Positions 60,874-64,000 of a stretch of DNA of 64,000 bases are shown one piece after another; within the stretch, counting starts at the first letter, position 1; each line of letters begins with the position of its first letter. The notes beneath the pieces are model-generated. The model did not search any database. It had not been told where the DNA came from and saw only the letters and a list, made by a program, of their open reading frames with translations. Source of the DNA: Alistipes ihumii AP11 (GTDB lineage: Bacteria > Bacteroidota > Bacteroidia > Bacteroidales > Rikenellaceae); assembly GCF_025144665.1 (NCBI RefSeq), contig NZ_CP102294.1, positions 1,178,001 through 1,242,000 of the forward strand, read 5' to 3'. Position numbers and translations under genes: made by a program.

Positions 60874-61147
60874 CGAAACGCTTTCCGAAAACGGACCGCC
60901 CGCCCTCCGCATGTCGGACGATAAGAGAATCGCCCGTCTTCGCCTGCGGTTCCGACCATCATATCCGGGAATATCAGCGTGCATTCGCATAAGCAAACAT
61001 GTTCCGATTCTTTCATCCATCGGCCGAGGGAAACGTCGTCTACAACGGGAACAAACTCGAACCGCGAATGCTTCGCAACCGCCTGAACAGCCGCATCACC
61101 GGAACCCGAAACGTCCGTTGCAATCCGACCCGTCCGGACGCCAATCC

Positions 61148-61981
61148 CTATGCTTCGGCCTCCTCCCGGGCTTTCGCGCGCTCGACGCGGGCTGCCAGCA
61201 GAATGCTCACTTCGTACAGCGAATAGAGCGGTACGATGACCAGAAACAGGCTGAACACGTCGGGAGGCGTAATCACGGCGGAGATAATAGTCAGAATGAC
61301 GATCGCATATCGGCGGTTCTTACGCAGAAACGCGGCCGTTACGAGTCCCATGCGGGCAAGGAAATAGATCAGCAGCGGAAGCTGAAATACGATCGCGCAG
61401 GAGACCGACACGGTCAGCACCGTCGAAAGATAGGACTTGACGTCGATCATGTTCGCAATGTCGGGACTGGCCTGATAGCCGGCCAGAAAGTTGATCGACA
61501 GCGGGACGATCAGAAAATAGCCGAACAGCAGGCCGGTAAAAAAGCAGAGCGAAACGTAAAACACGAACATCCGGCTCTTGTAGCGCTCGTAGTCGGTCAG
61601 CGCAGGCGCGACGAAACGCCACAACTCCCACAGCAGATAGGGAACCGCCAGCACGACGCCGGTTACCATCGATATCTGCATATGCAGATTGAACTGCCCG
61701 CCCAGCGCCGTGTTGATCATGTTCAGCTTGATCGAATTGATGCAGAGCGTCGCGTCGCCCAGCAGCCGGTGCGAGATATGGCACAGGATGCGGTTGGTCG
61801 GGAAATCGGGCGACTGCGGTCCCATCAGCAGCACGTCGATAATGAACCGCTTGCTCAAAAAAGCCGCGATCATAATGACGAACAAAGCCAGCCCTCCGCG
61901 CAGCAGATGAGGCCGCAACGCCGCGACGTGCTCAAAAAAAGTCATCTCGTTATCGGATGACTTTTCCAGTTTATCGGTCAT
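61148..61981 (-). CDS. tatC: Sec-independent protein translocase TatC
   Basis: A 277-residue, six-helix twin-arginine translocase receptor. The N-terminal FFEHVAALRPHLLRG contains the conserved glutamate and arginine of the signal-binding site. The Bacteroidota-type extended first periplasmic loop (CHISHRLLGDATLCINS) is present. The ATG at 61981 was chosen over an in-frame TTG at 61993. It follows tatA by 69 bases. No TatB gene is present, so the system is a minimal TatAC. Confidence 0.95.
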   Translation of the reverse strand: MTDKLEKSSDNEMTFFEHVAALRPHLLRGGLALFVIMIAAFLSKRFIIDVLLMGPQSPDFPTNRILCHISHRLLGDATLCINSIKLNMINTALGGQFNLHMQISMVTGVVLAVPYLLWELWRFVAPALTDYERYKSRMFVFYVSLCFFTGLLFGYFLIVPLSINFLAGYQASPDIANMIDVKSYLSTVLTVSVSCAIVFQLPLLIYFLARMGLVTAAFLRKNRRYAIVILTIISAVITPPDVFSLFLVIVPLYSLYEVSILLAARVERAKAREEAEA

Positions 61982-62050
61982 AGATTCGGGCAATTAAACG
62001 AACGCGCCCCATACCGGACGGGACGCCGCTCGGGAAACGAGCGAGGGAAA

Positions 62051-62281
62051 CTATTTGGTCGTCTCGTCGGTCGGTTTGGTCGTCTCGTTCGACTTGGCCG
62101 GCGTTTCGGCCGTGTAATCCTTGCTCACGGCGTCCTTGAACTCCTTGATACCCCGGCCCATGCCGCGCATCAGCTCGGGAATCTTCTTGCCGCCGAAAAG
62201 CACCAGAATCAATGCGATAATGATAACCCACTGCCATCCGCCTATCATTCCCAACAAAATCAACAAAGGTAAGCTCGACAT
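62051..62281 (-). CDS. tatA: Twin-arginine translocase subunit TatA
   Basis: A 76-residue TatA/E-type subunit: a short N-terminal membrane helix (WQWVIIIALILVLFGGKKIPEL), a glycine hinge, an amphipathic helix (MRGMGRGIKEFKDAV) and a polar Thr/Lys-rich tail. The FGGKKIPEL motif is diagnostic. With TatC it forms the protein-conducting pore for folded, cofactor-bearing proteins. First gene of the tatA-tatC pair. Confidence 0.96.
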   Translation of the reverse strand: MSSLPLLILLGMIGGWQWVIIIALILVLFGGKKIPELMRGMGRGIKEFKDAVSKDYTAETPAKSNETTKPTDETTK

Positions 62282-62372
62282 AATTTATGATCGTTTAAGT
62301 TTTCTACAACAATTCCGCACGAAGAGAGGAAATTCTCACCGCCTTATATCAAGGGACAATCTCCGTACTTTG

Positions 62373-62380
62373 CAAATATA
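62373..62380 (-). promoter_or_regulatory. -7 box for tatA-tatC
   Basis: Reads TATATTTG on the minus strand, a TAnnTTTG match, about 92 bases upstream of the tatA ATG. Confidence 0.5.
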
Positions 62381-62918
62381 ACACAAAAAACGGGGTTTTG
62401 TTGTACGGCCGGCCGAAATTTTACCCTCGACGGACGCAATCGCCTTGTCCACAAGCGAACGGTCCTGCCCTGAGAGCAACGAGAGCGAGCCTCGCCCCCG
62501 GTACGGAGGTTCCGTCCTTTCCCCGACCGCCTCGGCAATCTGAGAGCAGGACATCGACCGAACGCGTTTCATCCGTGCCGACCTCGCGCCGGCGCTCCGG
62601 AACCGGGATGCGACCGGACGGTCGAAGCGACGAGCGGTCTCCGACAGACCCGGACACGATAACCCGGTATGCGTACTCGCCGGAACCGGCCGGCCGCTCC
62701 CGACTCCGCTATGAAAAGTACCGCTCCGACCGAATAGCCGAATGCCCTGCCCGAGCGCCGGCCTATCGCGACGGGCGTCCCGAGAAAGCATAAGGAATCC
62801 GACGGCCGTTTCAACCGCGAGAGCCCCTGCTCCATGCAGGATTCGTTGCCGACACGGGATCGCCCGAATCCGCACCCGAAAGGATAAAGGTTCACCGGGG
62901 CCGCCGCCGGAAAACGAA

Positions 62919-62948
62919 GAGGACCCCGGCCGAATGGCCGGGGTCCTC
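62919..62948 (-). terminator. Terminator of the rhamnosidase gene
   Basis: A perfect 13-bp stem GAGGACCCCGGCC/GGCCGGGGTCCTC with a GAAT loop, 18 bases past the stop. On the minus strand it is followed by TTCGTTTTCC, a short U-rich tail. Confidence 0.8.
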
Positions 62949-62966
62949 CGTATCCGATGCGCCGCC

Positions 62967-64000
62967 CTACTCCGCAGCGAAGAAATCGTACTTGCCCGAA
63001 CCGATCTCGACGGTCACGAAGCCGTCGGCTTCCGTCACCGACTTGACGGCCGGATTCTCGGAGAGCGGCTTGCCGCCCTCGGTCACCTGCCCGGCCGACG
63101 AAGCCGGAATCCGGACGCTGGCCGTCGAGTTGGCGGGTATCTCCACTTTCCACGACAAGCCCTGCCCGTCGCGGCTCCAGCGGCTTGCGATCGGGCCGTA
63201 GGGAGACTCGGTCGCGGCATCCACCCAGTCGAGCCCGTCGGGGAAATAAGGCGCCATGACGACATGCTTGAATCCCGGAGCCGCCGGATCGGACTTGATG
63301 CCGGCCAGATTCTCGTAATACCAAGTGAGCAGATCGCCCAACAGCATCACATGGTTGCCGGAGTTCATCGCCGGATCGGCCGTGTCTCCGTTCCACAGCT
63401 CCCAGATCGTCGTCGCGCCCTTGTCGATCATGTAGCCCCAACTCGGATAGGTGCGGTTCGTCGCGATCGTATAGGCCAGATCGCCCGCTCCGTGCTGCGT
63501 CAGGCCGCGCATCAGGAACTGGATGCCGATCAGCCCCGTGCTGACATGGCTGTCGAATTCCCCTTTCGTCTTTTCGACGACGTTGGCGAACACTTTCTGC
63601 TCGAGCGAGTCGGGCACGAGGCCCTGCATCAGCGAAATGATGTTGGCCGTTACGGTATTGTTGGCATACTGGCCTGTCTCCGCGTTCAGGAACTGCTTGT
63701 TATAGGCGTCCTTGACCCGGGCGGCCAGGTCGAGATACTCGGCCGTATCGGCCTCGTGACCGCTCACGGCGGCGAAGCGGGCCATCATGTTCAGCAGGCG
63801 GTAATAGAAACTGGTGCCCAGCAGACGGCCGTCCGTCTTGCGGGCGGGGTCCTGAGAGTGGATCAGTTCCTGGCTTTCGGGCGGCATGCACCAGTCGCCG
63901 TAGACGTCGTTGATGACCAGCCCGTCCTTCATTTGTCGGTCGCGGATGTATTCGATCCACTTCTTCATCGAGGCGTAGTGGCGCTCGACGGGCCGCACGT
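62967..64000 (-). CDS. Alpha-L-rhamnosidase-like protein (GH78), C-terminal part
   Basis: The last 343 or so residues of a longer protein that continues past the right edge. The visible part covers the end of an alpha/alpha-barrel (YGDWCMPPE, GTSFYYRLLNMMARFA, HVSTGLIGIQFLMRGL, TTIWELWNGD) and a C-terminal beta-sandwich ending in GSGKYDFFAAE. DWC and WELWNG motifs fit GH78 rhamnosidases, in which glutamates of the barrel act in catalysis. The missing N-terminus should carry a signal peptide and further modules. It likely trims rhamnose from plant or bacterial glycans. Confidence 0.85.
   Translation of the reverse strand, partial: VRPVERHYASMKKWIEYIRDRQMKDGLVINDVYGDWCMPPESQELIHSQDPARKTDGRLLGTSFYYRLLNMMARFAAVSGHEADTAEYLDLAARVKDAYNKQFLNAETGQYANNTVTANIISLMQGLVPDSLEQKVFANVVEKTKGEFDSHVSTGLIGIQFLMRGLTQHGAGDLAYTIATNRTYPSWGYMIDKGATTIWELWNGDTADPAMNSGNHVMLLGDLLTWYYENLAGIKSDPAAPGFKHVVMAPYFPDGLDWVDAATESPYGPIASRWSRDGQGLSWKVEIPANSTASVRIPASSAGQVTEGGKPLSENPAVKSVTEADGFVTVEIGSGKYDFFAAE

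Larger units (their letters stand above)
62282..62966. other. Intergenic region between tatA and the rhamnosidase gene
   Basis: About 685 bases. The left 100 hold the tatA promoter. The right end holds the terminator of the rhamnosidase gene. The GC-rich middle shows no supported gene or repeat. Confidence 0.5.

Overview
The window is a GC-rich bacterial chromosome segment that most likely comes from an Alistipes-like member of the Bacteroidota (Rikenellaceae). The evidence is: recurrent -7 boxes of the TAnnTTTG type, several with a -33 TTTG about 18-20 bases upstream; few Shine-Dalgarno sequences; a Bat (Bacteroides aerotolerance) operon; a minimal TatA-TatC pair; the glycine-lipid acyltransferases GlsA and GlsB; a DUF4924 protein; a WbqC-like protein; and many signal-peptide or lipobox-bearing envelope proteins. 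The genus is inferred. No rRNA or convincing tRNA gene is present.

Layout. 1-6.1 kb (minus): the edge of a membrane-protein gene, purD, a secreted GH127-type glycosidase, and metX-metY for methionine synthesis. 6.5-12.6 kb (minus): a Bat operon in the order moxR, DUF58, BatD-region membrane protein, batC, batA, batB. 12.8-23.3 kb (plus): a UvrD/PcrA helicase, lrgA-lrgB, nth, a lipoprotein S41 protease, an NrnA-like DHH phosphoesterase, two small membrane proteins and aconitase. A 1.1 kb gene-poor gap follows, closed by two strong hairpin terminators. 24.3-34.7 kb (minus): a TPR lipoprotein, pnp, rpsO, an NfeD-type membrane protease, corA, mqnA (futalosine menaquinone route), trmH, rsgA and cvpA. 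35.2-37.2 kb (plus): a secreted GH2-family protein that lacks both expected catalytic glutamates.

37.4-43.8 kb is the accessory-looking part. It holds a HTH/S24-like regulator without the S24 catalytic dyad and a 0.8 kb AT-rich island flanked by about 170-bp direct repeats; the island carries one XRE gene and a decayed second copy. Also here are wbqC, a flavodoxin-ferredoxin fusion, a DUF4924 gene, and a non-coding stretch with 25 perfect copies of a 9-bp unit.

43.8-64 kb: an etfB-etfA-acyl-CoA dehydrogenase operon, L31, a coiled-coil lipoprotein and a small beta-barrel protein, a large beta-barrel plus 995-residue TPR pair, rsmH, glsA-glsB, a lipoprotein next to a membrane-spanning TPR-AraC regulator, tatC-tatA, and the C-terminal part of a GH78-like rhamnosidase running off the right edge.

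The core is housekeeping metabolism and envelope biology. The strongest candidates for something undescribed are the catalytically altered GH2 protein, the repeat-bounded XRE island, the 9-bp minisatellite, the TPR-AraC membrane regulator with its lipoprotein neighbour, and the inverted duplication beside the large beta-barrel gene.
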